Part shown: positions 11,700 to 23,645 of the stretch, in pieces | How positions within the stretch are numbered: position 1 is the stretch's first letter | Layout: each line of letters starts with the position of its first letter | Source: Asterias amurensis | Taxonomy: Eukaryota; Echinodermata; Asteroidea; Forcipulatida; Asteriidae | Direction: 5' to 3' | Length of the DNA stretch: 64,000 nucleotides | Assembly (NCBI RefSeq): GCF_032118995.1 | Contig: NC_092648.1 | Span: forward strand, 15,652,450-15,716,449 | Made by a program: the position numbers and the translations under genes | Notes under the pieces: model-generated | What the model was told of the DNA's origin: nothing | Databases searched by the model: none | What the model saw: the letters and a program-made list of their open reading frames with translations, nothing else

Positions 11700-12895
11700 T
11701 TCAAAAAATTACTTTTAATTAGTTCATCATCACCTAGAAGGGGAAAAGGGGATCATCAAAGCCATTCATAGAACCAATAATTGCCCAAATAATAGGATTC
11801 ATCAGAAAATAATAAGCAAACCAGACTAGATTGTTTATTTGAATTTGCAAGACTTTATTTGAACAAACTCATGTTTTCCAAAGAAAGAAAACAATAACAA
11901 CAGTTAGTGCATCCACACTGTTAGACATTAACCCCCACCCACCCCTACCTCAAGAACTTGATAATGACTAACTTGTATGTTATGTTTCCGGAATGTTTTA
12001 ATTAAAACAATTTTTGTTTTTGGGGTGCTTTGGCACTCCTTTTGCTTCCTTACTATTCATTTTAATATGTTGCTTAAATTGATGGTTAGAAATGTGCCAG
12101 TTGATGTAAAATTACTTAAACCTCATTGAAATTATTTCAAAATGACTTTTTTTATTATTTTTATGCACTTGTCAAGTGCCACAATTCAAAAATTGTATTT
12201 GTAAAATCAAATACAGCTTACAATTCATACTTGTATTTATTAAAAGTATTGAAAATGTGTATAGTTTCAAAATTCAACTTAACCCCCCAAACCTGTTAAA
12301 TAATTATCCAAGAAGAAACATCAGCTGGCAAATGACAACCATAGCTAAGAAATATAAATGATCAACCAAGGAAGAAATGTAACCTGTTCTTTCAAAAAGG
12401 AGTTCACAAGGCTAACCAAAAAACTAGTCTCATGAAAACATAAATTAACTATTTGGGCTTTTTCAGAATATTTACAGAATCAAAGCGTTTTTTTTTTTTT
12501 CTTTTCAAACAAATCTAATTAAATTTGACTCCTTTATGGTTTACAGGTTGCATTTCTTACTTATAAAGAAGGTACAACATTGGTATTCATATACTGCATA
12601 TAGAGTGCACAAAATTTGACACAAAAAAACATTATCTAAAACTTGCAGCGTTTCAAAACAAATTTCTTTATTTATTGTTTATTTCAAAACAGTTTTTACA
12701 TCAAGTGGACATTTACATGAATGTTTACTTGCATGCTTACCAAAATTTAAGGTAATGCATGTTCACTAACTTCCGCATTAAACTTATAAGTTAAATTCAC
12801 GATAGCGTAACTACCAATGTTGTATCTTCTGTAAAGGCCGCATCTTATAGCTTGTTCTGTGACTTTATAATCTCAATCTTGGAAAGTTTTTGAAG
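11700..12895. other. AT-rich non-coding stretch
   Basis: I see no gene, array or clear inverted repeat. Confidence 0.4.
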
Positions 12896-12899
12896 TCAA

Positions 12900-13335
12900 A
12901 AATGGCTAAGTCCACAAAGGGACACAGAGAGTCAACTAAGTGTTTTTTGTCAAAAAAAAAGACTAAGTCCAAAAAAAAAAGACTAAGTGCAAACAATGGC
13001 TAGTGTTTTTGGTCAAGTCCACAAAAAGTCAACAATTACTATGTGTTTATGTCAAAAAAATGACTAAGTCCAAAAAAAGACTAAGTACAAACATTGACTA
13101 TGAGTTTCTGCTCAAAAATTACTAAGTACAAACAATGGCTAGTGTTTTTGGTCAAAAAATGACTAAGTCCACAAAAGGACACAGAAAGTCAACAATTACT
13201 ATGTGTTTATGTCAAAAAAATGACTAAGTCCAAAAAAAGACTAAGTACAAACATTGACTATGAGTTTCTGCTCAAAAAATTACTAAGTACAAACAATGGC
13301 TAGTTTTTTGGTCAAAAAATGACTAAGTCCACAAT
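12900..13335. repeat. Minisatellite R6 with 161 bp higher-order unit
   Basis: Short units of AAAAAATGACTAAGTCCA and GACTAAGTACAAAC. A larger block (ACAATTACTATGTGTTTATG and on) recurs 161 bases apart, at about 13036 and 13197. Confidence 0.9.
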
Positions 13336-13699
13336 GGAACTCCATTTTATTGTTATTTAAAGTCACAACAAGCTATAAGACGATACCTTTAATAAGGGGC
13401 TGTATTCCATTTTGATGTACCTAGCAATATAATCTTATGGTAATTTGAATTTGACGCCTTGTATAAGTGTCATATGCAAATTTCTAGTTGATTACATGTT
13501 AGTGTACATTGACTATGGGATACAGTCTCTTCTGCACCCCTATAGGGGGTGTACTTGGTTGATCATGATTTTAATAATAGGGGGGGTAGGGCCAAACTTT
13601 TTACGGAGTTAATTTCGAACCGTACAACGGCACGAGAAATTTTTTTGGCTGACTTAGTCTATATAAAAAAGGCAATTTTTAAGGGATTTTTTTGATTTT

Positions 13700-14560
13700 T
13701 TTAAGCACCACTGAACTGTAGAAGCAGCAGAGTTGCGCAAACGTGTGAGCCAGTTGGTGTGGTCAACTACTATCTAGAAAGTGAAGCGACTTAATGATCT
13801 AAGTATTAATGGAAGGAAAGCATTTTATTAAGTTAAATCAAGTTAATGTTTCATTGATAGTCTGTTTTACCAAAGTCCTGCTTTACATGATTGACAAACT
13901 AAAAAGATTGGGGTTTTTTTAAAGTCCGAAGCCAAAAACAAACTAAAGATTTTTTTTCAAAGTCCAAAACATAAGTCGAAAGGATTCTGTTGCCGGTTAA
14001 AATGTTTGATGAATCTGTATCAAGTGTACCATCGGACGTCTCCCCCTGTTCGGGCAAACACGTCGCTAAGTTCTTGGAGTCAAGTTTCAAGCTTGAATTT
14101 TGGTTGAAGTGTAAAAGGACGTTTCCACTCCGTCACCGATTGAGTCCTGTACCATCAGAATAACGAAGACTTCAACCCAGATGATGATGCGCTGATCAGA
14201 GAAACAAGATTCCAACATGGCGGCTGAACTTGAACAATTTTGTTAATTTTTGTGACGAGCACAACAAAAACAGAACTAAAATACGCATGTTTTTTTCAAT
14301 ATTAACAGCATACTCAGGAATGTATTGGTTTCACTTGCATTAGAAGTACTACACTTCTGAATAAATTTTGTTTCATATCAATCATAAATTTTGAATTTGT
14401 TAAAACATCGCAACATTTTAACAGTGTGTGTGATTACATGTTCAAATAAAGTCAAATTTCAAAGTCAAAAGTGAGGTTGTAAGAAAACATCAGATTTGCA
14501 TCTTCATTGCATCGAGTATCATAACATGAGATATTGTAGATGACATTGGGTTCATGGAGG
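13700..14560 (+). pseudogene. Exon cassette Y/Z, copy C
   Basis: Y begins after ACTGTAG near 13724 (RVAQTCEPVGVVNYY). Z near 14160 reads NEDFNPDDDALIRETRFQ. Both are broken by stops. 13700-13855 is about 85% alike to the reverse complement of 16492-16650. Confidence 0.5.
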
Positions 14561-15400
14561 ATAACTAGACTGAGAAAAAAAACTCTTAAAAAAACCTAAC
14601 CTATCTCTAAACAAATTCTAAACTCCCAAGTACAACAAAGTTTCAAATCCTACGGAACTACAAATTGCTGATGAAGTCCCAATTAAGTATTGAAAATCTA
14701 GGATCAACAACTACTCCTACTGATTAACTTCATGTAAATCTGCAAACCAACCACTGCATGCTAATGATTTAGTATAAATTACAATTTTTTCATAAAAAAC
14801 TGTCTGACGTTGATGTCGGGAAAAGTAAGGTTTTATCAGTGACGATAAAATCACTGATAACTTAGTGTATTTTCCACCTAGAAAGACCCCTGTGATTCTG
14901 CAAACAGTGTTTGACTAAAGTAACAAAGCGACGTCTTATTTAGAATACCTATTCCTGATGTTTCTTTTTGGCATAATATTCATAACAAAATTAATCTAAC
15001 AAGCGAGTTGAGAAATAACTAATAGTGTTTAAGTGATTTATTTAATAATTCTACACTAATAATGGACTAGTGTGTATGCTCCCTTTTCCTTAAACTACCT
15101 AGCCATATGACAAATTACTGTTTATTCTGAGGTTATTTAACTGAATAAGTCTACACTAATACTGCTAATACGCTAATAAACACCTAGTTTGATCCATTGT
15201 ACACTTTGCTGTTGTACATGTTGAGACAATCTCATGTTTACATTAAAAGAATTAAAATAAGTGATGGACATCGCACAACATACAATTGTTATACTGACAA
15301 AAACTAGTAGCTTGCATTTGTTCCCAACAGTTCTACGGGTTTAATATCATAAACTTGCCTACTGTTTTTAGAACCTGTCAAAATAATTAATGACACAAGT
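14560..15400. other. Non-coding stretch
   Basis: AT-rich. Only a small hairpin at 14831-14863 (TTTTATCAGTGA/TCACTGATAA) stands out. Confidence 0.4.
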
Positions 15401-15510
15401 GTCTTTGTCACTTTAACAGCCTGAATAACTAAGACTTCAACCCAGATAATGATGTGCTGATCCGAGAAAAAAGATTCCAACATTGCGGCTGAACTTTAAC
15501 AAATTTTGTG
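15400..15510 (+). pseudogene. Exon cassette Z, partial copy
   Basis: A direct partial copy of Z reading DFNPDNDVLIREKRFQ after a stop. It matches 14156-14245 closely. Confidence 0.5.
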
Positions 15511-15999
15511 AGTTTTTGTAAAAAAACGGCCTAGTTTCGTCACCAAGTTCAGTTGGAAAAGGGTTAACTAGTTGTAAAAATTGTTCACAATTATCAATAA
15601 TTAAGACCCTAAAGAATTGAAAACACCTACTGCAGCTAAATTACTACGTTCATGAAAAATGTCTATTGGTCAACATCATTTGTAAATCATTTCCTCAACT
15701 GATTGTAGTTAACATACCTACTGTAGAATCAGTCATAGAGCCGACTGCTCAAAACCTACAATGAACCACCTAGTTAATTGGTCACTGAAATAGACCAAAA
15801 GTTAACGTCATAGACTGAATAACTAACGTCAACCAGTTCAACAGGAGTTTTAACTAACTCGGAAATCTTAACACTATTCTAACTTACGAAGGAGTGTAAA
15901 ACCTACTCTGGCTGTGAATTAAACTGGTCACAATAACATAATGCACACCAGCATCTTTCTAAGCAACGATGTTTCTTCTACAATAAAGCAACCTGTTTA

Positions 16000-16650
16000 C
16001 TTCCTACACAATCCCAATGTCATCTTTGATATCTCATTTTGATACAGTCAAAACTTCTTAACACAAGTGAAACCAATGTAAAAGCCTGAGTACCTGATTG
16101 AAATGTGAATAGCCATGTTCAGAATCTCGTTTCTCCGACCCTCGCACCAACATCTGGGTAGAAGTCTCCGTCATCCGTCAGGTCCAGAGTCTCCCTCAGA
16201 TCAGAAGAGGATGTCCGGTTGCAGAAAAGGTTGATCAAAAAGTAGACCCGTTTACACAGGAACAGTATAGAGAGACGGGTACCAACTTAGGATAACAAAA
16301 TGATCAGGTAAAAAATGTGAAAAAAGTGCTATGGTCCTCAGTCCTTGACACTTTCGATACAGGCCCCCAAAGACTTCAATAGGCAACCAAATCCTTTCTT
16401 TCTTAGGTTTTGTTTTTTTGTCAGAGATCGAGAAAGTTGAAATAGTTTGTCAATCATGTATGGTAGGACACCGGTAAGACAGACTAACAGCGCCACATTA
16501 ACAAGATTTCACTTAATAAAATGCTTACCCAACCATTAACGCTTGGATCATTAGGTCGCCACACATTCCAGATAGTAGTTGACCACACCAACCGGCACAC
16601 ACGTTTACACAACTCTGCTGCTTCTACAGTTCAGTGGTGCTTTCTACAGC
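16000..16650 (-). pseudogene. Exon cassette Y/Z, copy D (inverted)
   Basis: Minus strand. Y near 16630 reads RVV, stop, TCVPVGVVNYY. Z near 16180 reads LDLTDDGDFYPDVGARVGET. The downstream ATCAAAGATGACATTGG word is shared with copies A-C. Confidence 0.5.
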
Positions 16651-16659
16651 ATTTAATGA

Positions 16660-17410
16660 ATGGTAACCAAATAATTTAAGACATAGTTTTTCAAATTATA
16701 TAAACAGCCAAGTACAACATTTATCATCCTTGAGTTGAAATAAAATGTATCTCTGAAATAAGATTTTTTTTTTTCATCAGCTGATGGCAAAAAAAAAATC
16801 AATGAAATTTAGAACTGTTAATTATTACTGTCACAGCAATGCAAAGAAGTAAAAACATTTTTCAAAATGTGACTGTTTCGTAAAAGATATTGTACTTTTA
16901 ATCAATTTCATTTTGAGTTTGGGCAGGTGTGCATCACACTTATCCAAACATGTCGTGCCTAAAATTAGTAAATTTGGTTAAATTGATGACGTACTTGTAT
17001 GTCTTGGAGATTGGTCCAAAGAAGAACACAACTTTAGAATGTGTTTTGGTTGCATTAATTGTCTTGAGTGCGTGCAAGTTGTACTTGGCTTCACAATCAT
17101 CAAAGTATCGATATATAGAACCAGAAGCACTCCCACAATTTGAGTCACAAGCAAAATTTACAGAATTTTTTGTTTTCCTAAACCGATTCAAAATATTCCA
17201 ACTCTGGGAAAATCTAGAAAAAAAAAGAGTTTTTTAAGCAAGCAAAGTTTTAAAAGTATGAGGGAAAAAAACATTTGCCAAGAGAGTTTTGAAAAAAGAG
17301 AAAAAAAAAAAATCTGTATTTTGGAAAGTAAAGTCAAACGTTCTATATAAAAAATGTATGCATTTTGTACGAAGTATTGTGAACTTGTTTTGTGGGAATG
17401 TTTCGCTAAA
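16660..17410. other. Non-coding stretch
   Basis: The open frame at 16929-17237 and its antisense shadow show no family features. I see nothing supported. Confidence 0.4.
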
Positions 17411-17415
17411 ATGTA

Positions 17416-17785
17416 TCAAAGACACTGGACACTATTGGTACCTGTCAAAGACTAGTCTTCACAGTTGATGTATCTCAACATATGCATAAAATAACAAACC
17501 TGTGAAAATTTGAGCTCAATCGATTGTCAAAGTTGTGCGATATTAATAATTTAAAAGTTGTGTGCTTTCAGATGCTTGATTTCGAGACCTCAAATTCTAA
17601 ATCTGAGGTCTCGAAATCAAATTTGTGGAAAATTACTTCTCGAAAACTAAGTCACTTTAGCGAGAGCCGTTTCTCAAAATGTTTTATACTATCAACCTCT
17701 CCCGATAACTCGTTGTTACCAAGAAAGGTTTTATGATGATAATTAATTTTGAGTAATTGCCAATAGTGTCCAATGCCTTCAAGAC
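17416..17785. mobile_element. MITE family A, GAGACCTCA variant, copy 2
   Basis: GACACTGGACACTATTGGTA at the left and CCAATAGTGTCCAATGCCTT at the right. The centre GATTTCGAGACCTCA...TGAGGTCTCGAAATC is nearly perfect. Confidence 0.92.
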
Positions 17786-17947
17786 AATTTATGTAAAATA
17801 CACAAATATTATGCCTCGTTTGTTCTTTCAATCGATCAATCCACCCCAGGGGTAAGGGAGGATCGATCAATAACAACAATTCATGAAGGTAAACAATTAA
17901 ATTTTAGATAATCGTTTTTTTAAACTAGCTATACAGCATGAGTATTA

Positions 17948-18115
17948 TACAAATAATGAATGTTTATGAGTGCAATGGTGCGAGTATGTTCATGAGTTGA
18001 AAGATGGAATGTTCTATTCAACGAATCGGAGTCAGGCTGAACGGGACATTCCGTCTTTCAACGAATGAACATATTTGCACCCTTGCACAAATGAAAAACA
18101 TTCATTATTTATTTT
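17948..18115. mobile_element. Palindromic MITE
   Basis: CAAATAATGAATGTTT at the left mirrors AAACATTCATTATTT at the right. TGCAATGGTGCGAGTATGTT and GTTGAAAGATGGAATGTTC pair with their complements around the centre. Confidence 0.82.
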
Positions 18116-18659
18116 ATATATTGTCCAAGTAGATCTTTGTCATTTTGATTGGAAGATACAAAGCGTAGGCCTACAATTTCTAATTGTGAAATTACACCTG
18201 TTTCTTTTGGGTTGGCCTGTTTGACACGATGCATTCTGTACAGCTGGGACACGCAGAAGCCGAATGCTAGTAATGTGCCTTGCAGTAAAACTGCTGCGTT
18301 ACCAAAGACACGTGCATGCGGTGATGTTTTTTGGTCCTCAGCATGCAATAGTACTTTGCGGATGGAAGGAAAAATGCACGCTGAGTGACGTTAGCATGCA
18401 ATAGTACTGTTATTTGTCAACACATGACGGACACTCCTCCAATCAAATGGCAAGTATCTGCTTCGGTGTTATATAACATAAACTAATGTAAGCAAACACC
18501 GACAGTTTAAAAACACCTTTACCACAGTTCGGCCATTTTGTCTGGTTCCTGTGTAACTCTCAAAGTTTGAAAAAAGGAACCAGACTAAATTTGGATGTCA
18601 AGCCTCATTTTGTTTCTTGAGACAATCCTGATGGCACTGTCATTGATAAAGGATCCTTA

Positions 18660-19445
18660 TCTTATTTAAGTACCCATAGTGGGATGGATGCTCGGCATCC
18701 TCATCAGTAACATATCTCTCTGGCATCAGGTGGTCATCGTCATTGTCATCTTCGGTGATGATTTCAACTCCTTGTTCCAGTGAGCTCTTGCCTTGAGTTC
18801 CTCTCAGTGTAGACCGATCCGAAGATGTTGATTCTCTTCAAGAGTACTCAATCTCTTGATGCCTGTAAATCAAAAAAATAAATAAAAATTTAATTTTACA
18901 TTAAAAATGAACCTTTGAAATAAAACAGTGAACGTTTCAGCAAAATGGGTCTACTGGTTCTGCTTGCTGAGAAAACAGAAAGAAGCAAACCCCGTTACAA
19001 TAGCTATGAATCCATTCGAGGTAAAGATTTCGATACATCAACCAAGAACATTTGGTTTTTTGCAAACATTTAAAAAAAAAATGGCCAGGGGTTTCCTTAC
19101 GGGCGGCGAACCCTTTGTCACTGATTTTTGCTCCTCTGTTTTCACAGGTAAAATATAAAACCTCTGAAACAAAACAAACCTATTTGTACATCAAAATATT
19201 TGGGGGTGTACGTTATTTTTCAAAATTTACAATGTCAACTTTTAGTTTGAAAAGGCGCAATTTTCAATCAAACACAGTTAAAAAATTGTCCAGGGGTTTC
19301 CTTACGGGTGGCGAACCCTTTGTCACTGAATTTTTGCTCTTCCGTTTTTCAGAGTTAAAAATATAAAACCAAATATTTGCAAAACTTACCAAATGATAAA
19401 TCACCTAATTTGAAGTGACGCATTTTTCAATTAATAAACACAGTT
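18660..19445. repeat. Tandem unit 1 (~760 bp) with last exon d
   Basis: It contains the last coding exon, its 3' flank with a CATC/GTC-rich tract, a short intron remnant and two copies of the GGGTGGCGAACCC array unit. The landmark TGGCATCAGG sits at 18721 here, 19481 in unit 2 and 20240 in unit 3, giving a period of 760 bp. The exon 3 region present in longer units is absent. Confidence 0.85.
18838..18862 (-). pseudogene. POLR1H: POLR1H-like last coding exon, copy d
   Basis: HQEIEYS then TGA. It is the distal copy, in a tandem unit almost identical to the one holding copy c. If the ancestral gene end was here, its 3' UTR continues towards 18.6 kb. Confidence 0.72.
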
Positions 19446-20210
19446 AAAACATCGGCCTCCTCATCAGTAAGACATCTCTCTGGCATCAGGTGGTCATCTT
19501 TGTTGTCGTCGTCGTCGTCGACTTCATCTCCTTGTTCCAGTGAGCTCTTGCCTTGAGTTCCTCTCAGTGTAGACCGATCCGAAGATGTTGATTCTCTTCA
19601 AGAGTACTCAATCTCTTGATGCCTGTAAATCAAAAAAATAAATAAAAATTTAATTTTACATTAAAAATGAACCTTTGAAATAAAACAGTGAAAGTTTCAG
19701 CAAAATGGGTCTACTGGTTCTGCTTGCTGAGAAAACAGAAAGAAGCAAACCCTGTTACAGTAGCTATGAATCCATTCGAGGTAAAGATTTCGATACATCA
19801 ACCAAGAACATTTGGTTTTTTGCAAACATTTAAAAAAAAATGGCCAGGGGTTTCCTTACGGGCGGCGAACCCTTTGTCACTGATTTTTGCTCCTCTGTTT
19901 TTACAGGTAAAATATAAAACCTCTGAAACAAAACAAACCTATTTGTACATCAAAATATTTGGGGGTGTACGTTATTTTTCAAAATTTACAATGTCAACTT
20001 TTAGTTTGAAAAGGCGCAATTTTCAATCAAACACAGTTAAAAAATTGTCCAGGGGTTTCCTTACGGGTGGCGAACCCTTTGTCACTGAATTTTTGCTCTT
20101 CCGTTTTTCAGAGTTAAAAATATAAAACCAAATATTTGCAAAACTTACCAAATGATAAATCACCTAATTTGAAGTGACGCATTTTTCAATTAATAAACAC
20201 AGTTAAAACA
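19446..20210. repeat. Tandem unit 2 (~760 bp) with last exon c
   Basis: Near-identical to unit 1 over the intron and array part, with only scattered substitutions (for example GTGAACG versus GTGAAAG). The 3' flank differs by a (GTC) run length. This implies a recent duplication or ongoing homogenisation. Confidence 0.85.
19598..19622 (-). pseudogene. POLR1H: POLR1H-like last coding exon, copy c
   Basis: HQEIEYS then TGA after acceptor TTTACAG. It belongs to a ~760 bp tandem unit that has lost exon 3, so it can only be used by skipping over copy b. Confidence 0.72.
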
Positions 20211-20356
20211 TCGGCCTCCTCATCAGTAAGACATCTCTCTGGCATCAGGTGGTCATCTTTGTTGTCGTCGTCGTCGTCGACTTCATCTCCTTGTTCCAGT
20301 GAGCTATTGCCTTGAGTTCCTCTCAGTGTAGACCGATCCAAAGATGTTGATTTTCT

Positions 20357-20381
20357 TCAGGAGTACTCAATCCCTTGATGC
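20357..20381 (-). pseudogene. POLR1H: POLR1H-like last coding exon, copy b
   Basis: Same layout as copy a but reads HQGIEYS (GGG for GAG) before TGA. It lies 2.4 kb below exon 3b, with a 1.6 kb transposon in the intron. Confidence 0.72.
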
Positions 20382-20450
20382 CTGTAAATCAATAAAAAAT
20401 AAATAAAAATTTACTTTCACATAAAAATTGAACCTTTGACCCTTACCATC

Positions 20451-20597
20451 CTGGGGTAAATTTCACAAAGAGTTAGGACTGGTCCTCACTTAGGACTAGT
20501 CCCAGGAGATATTAAAAACTTTATGCTAGTCCTAAGTTGGATGAGTAACTTGTCTTAACTCGAGATAAGACTAGTCTTAACTCTTTGTGAAGTCCAC
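20451..20597. mobile_element. MITE family D, copy 1
   Basis: A short palindromic element with TTTCACAAAGAGTTAGGAC at one end and GTCTTAACTCTTTGTGAA at the other. Inside it repeats TAGGACTAGTCC/CTAGTCCTAAG words. It is shared with 25424-25692 and 32394-32580. Confidence 0.8.
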
Positions 20598-20862
20598 CAC
20601 AGATCCTTCAAGATCCAATTGCATGTTTTCTTTGTTTCTGTTTTGCTGAATGCTACACTTGTAACCATATTGTGCTTTACACACACGTCATGTAAACAGT
20701 GAATTTCTGCTTGTACTAATCCTCATGTAGCACTGAAATCTGTAATTCAGTGACGCTTGTGGCTCTTCAACAATGTTACCCCTGATCACTAGGCCATTTA
20801 TTTCATTCATCAAACCAACTCAGCTCCCTTTGGAATAAACTGCCTGTGCAGCCAAATATGTA

Positions 20863-22457
20863 CCGTATTTTCCTGCGGATAAGACGCTCGGCGGACAAGG
20901 CGCAGGACGCTAAAATGACAAAAACAAATTCAAACGTCAGCAGACAAGGCGCACCGCCGCACAAGGCACCTGTTTTACCGCAAACAAAAGAACACCTGGC
21001 GCCACCCGTTGTCGGTACATTGACACAAAGACGTAATTTGTTGCCTTTGAGAACCTACGTATACCGACCTTTATCCAATCAGCCAACGCTGTATATTGTA
21101 AATAACATAAAGTTCGGCCCAATCAGCGGGCAGAAACCATGGTCCACGCACTGTCTGAAGTTAATTTTATTTGCAACATGAACACAATGCCTCCCTGGAC
21201 ACATCCATCCGACGTCCCCACAAACTACGAGGATCCTTGCTGATACAGATACATTGCAACGACAGACGGACGTAGCGTGTGGGTGTAGTAATGTATATTA
21301 ATTAACATTAATATGCACATGTACACAGTGGATTGCGCTGCTCAATCTCGAGATTGCACAACAGATGTTGGCGACCATGTGGGCACCGTATTGAACGATG
21401 TTCGACGACGGGTTGCGCTAAGCCGTTCCCACGTGACTGTGCGGATCCCAAGCATGCCCAGACATAGCCTGAACGTATGCAGTCAAATTCCATTGCGGAC
21501 TTGAGAGCAGTGACTATTGGGCATCTATATCACGGCACGTTCATTGTATCCAAAGGGAATCACTGGATCTAGCGGCAGGGACCTTCCGGATAAAGACAGG
21601 GGCGCAGTCTAGCCTAGACAAGTCGAGTCTTGTCTCAATGCGTTTATTGCTGGTTCACGTATTTTTTACCAATAGAGGGTTTTTAACCTCACGCTATTAC
21701 AAAGTTCCAAAACGCCCTCTAGCGTTCAATGTTTCTTGTATTTATTGTCACACTCACAGAAACAACGACTATAGGCGTGATATCTGCTTTTGTGTTGCGT
21801 GATTAAATTTACAGACCTCGGAACGGTTGCGTTTTGGGGCTAATTTTCTGTGTCGTTTTGAGAGATTTTCGAGTCTGAACTTGGACATCGTTGATTTTAC
21901 AGGCAAGTTTCATGCAAGGGCAACCATGATTTTAACAACTGTTCCTACCCGAAGTTTTGAAGCAATACAATAAAATAAACCCTCAAAATTTACCACACAA
22001 TAGCGGTTGGGTGCATGACGTTTGTATGAAGTTATTGACTGTCAATCGTTTTCGGAACGAATACCCGGCCACACAGAAAACGTTTGTACACTGCCGACGT
22101 CTGTTGGACCGAAAGCTAGACGCATTGCGGCATTAATGGAATGAAAGCACGGTCATGGGGAATAAACACGTTGCAGCATTGTTGGAATAATTGGACCGTT
22201 GGGGGTAGCGGCATTGTTCGAACGAAAATACGGTCACAGTGTCTGAATAGCCTTGTTCGACCGCATTATTGAGTAAGGATTCTTCACACAAAGATCGTTG
22301 ATTTGAACTGGACATGAAGGTATTTTTTATTTCACGCAGTGATCATAAAAAAAAAATCAATCGTCAGCAGACAAGGCGCACCGAAAGATAAGACGCATCA
22401 ATGTTTTTGGGGTCTAAAAAGTCAGATAAGACGCGTCTTATCCGCAGGAAAATACGG
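20863..22457. mobile_element. 1.6 kb TIR transposon flanked by TA, non-autonomous
   Basis: The ends are perfect 25 bp inverted repeats beginning CCGTATTTTCCTGCGGATAA, and the flanks are TA at 20861-20862 and 22458-22459. The paralogous locus at 25951 has a single TA, which proves the boundaries and the 2 bp target duplication. A 22 bp direct repeat lies near each end (20935-20956 and 22362-22383). I find no transposase-sized ORF. A TA duplication fits Tc1/mariner-type integration, but the superfamily is not shown by coding sequence. Confidence 0.88.
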
Positions 22458-22568
22458 TAGTGACCAAGCTGAATAAATCACAAGAACCATCTCTGCCCTC
22501 ACAGGTACCTACTAACCCCTGTGCAATCTATGGAAACAGTATGACAAACCGAAAAGGGTCTACAAGCC

Positions 22569-22746
22569 TAAAGCCCAGTTCATACTTCCTGCGAATGCGA
22601 AGCAAATTTTGTTGTCACAAACTCGCAATGAATAACTCGCAACAGTTGAACTGTGTCACAACCCCTTCGAAACATTCCCTAAGAAAGCAGGGCTGTGTTG
22701 CCAAAATTCACTGTGCATTTGCAGGAAGCATGAACCAGGCTTAAGT
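22569..22746. mobile_element. MITE family C, copy 1
   Basis: The ends TAAAGCCCAGTTCATACTTC and GCATGAACCAGGCTTAA are inverted repeats. The interior has GCGAATGCGAAGC and GCAACAGTTGAACTGTG words. It sits 14 bases from exon 3b. Confidence 0.75.
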
Positions 22747-22760
22747 AGTCCTTAACTTAC

Positions 22761-22870
22761 TTGCATGATGGGCAGAAATAGAAATCGGTTTGTCCTTCAT
22801 CAGCTGATTGTGTTTGTCTGGTGTGGAAATGAAGTCCATCTTGACCGTACTTGGCACATGCCCTGTCAAT
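22761..22870 (-). pseudogene. POLR1H: POLR1H-like exon 3, copy b (ligand Cys lost)
   Basis: 110 nt, open: [36 protein letters not shown], plus two bases of the Lys codon. Acceptor GTTTCAG, donor gtaagt. Relative to copy a, TGC became TAC (Cys to Tyr), CAC became CAA (His to Gln) and CGA became CAA (Arg to Gln). This is the only copy able to give a full-length product. Confidence 0.85.
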
Positions 22871-23645
22871 CTGAAACCAGACCAGATACAAAAATGAAAT
22901 TAAGAAGTGATGAAAAATAACTTAGCATTGAAAAAACCAATTTGTGATAAAGCGCCTAAGATGATATAAAACTGTGAAAGTTTCAGCAAAATAGGTCTAC
23001 TTGCTGAGAAAACAGAAAGAAGCAAAACCCTGTCACACTAGCGATGAATCCATCCGAGGTTATAATTTCGATACATCAAAAAATTAAATTTGCTTTTTCC
23101 CTAACATTTTTTTTTAAATTTGCCAGGGGTTTCCTTACGGGTGGTGAACCCTTTGTCACTGATTTTTTTTCACATGTAAAATATAAAAGCTCTGAAATGA
23201 AACAAACCCATTTGTATATCAAAATATTTCGAGGGGGGGGGGGGGCTTGCGTTATTTTTCAAAATTTACCACAAGGTCAACTTTTAATTTGAAGTTGCGC
23301 AATTTTCAATCAAACACAGTTAAAAAATTGGCCAGGGGTTTCCCCACGGGTGGCGAACCCTTTGTCACTGAATTTTTGCTCTTCTGTTTTCAGAGTTAAA
23401 TACATAAAACCAAATATTTGGGGACTTGTGCAAAACTTACCAAATGATAAATCACCTAATTTGAAGTGGCGCATTTTTCAATTAATAAACACAGTTAAAA
23501 CATCGGCCTCCTCATCAGTAACACATCTCTCTGGCATCAGGTGGTCGTGTTTGTTGTTGTCATCGTCGATTTCATCCAATTGTTCCAGTGAGCTATTGCC
23601 TTGAGTTCCTCTCAGTGTAAACCGATCCAAAGATGTTGATTCTCT

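Larger units (their letters stand above)
20211..23490. repeat. Long duplicated segment L (last exon b, MITEs, TA transposon, exon 3b, two array units)
   Basis: The order is last exon b, MITE D (20451-20597), shared unique sequence, TA-flanked transposon (20863-22457), shared unique sequence, MITE C (22569-22746), exon 3b and two array units. Every part except the transposon is also found, in the same order, in segment R (23500-26900). Confidence 0.85.

Noticed and set aside
19688..20125. 145-codon open frame on the plus strand (and its relatives at 18928-19366 and 26601-26906)
   Set aside because: It is simply the translation of tandem unit 2 and two array units. It runs antisense to the POLR1H-like locus and has no family features; similarity between the frames comes from DNA duplication.
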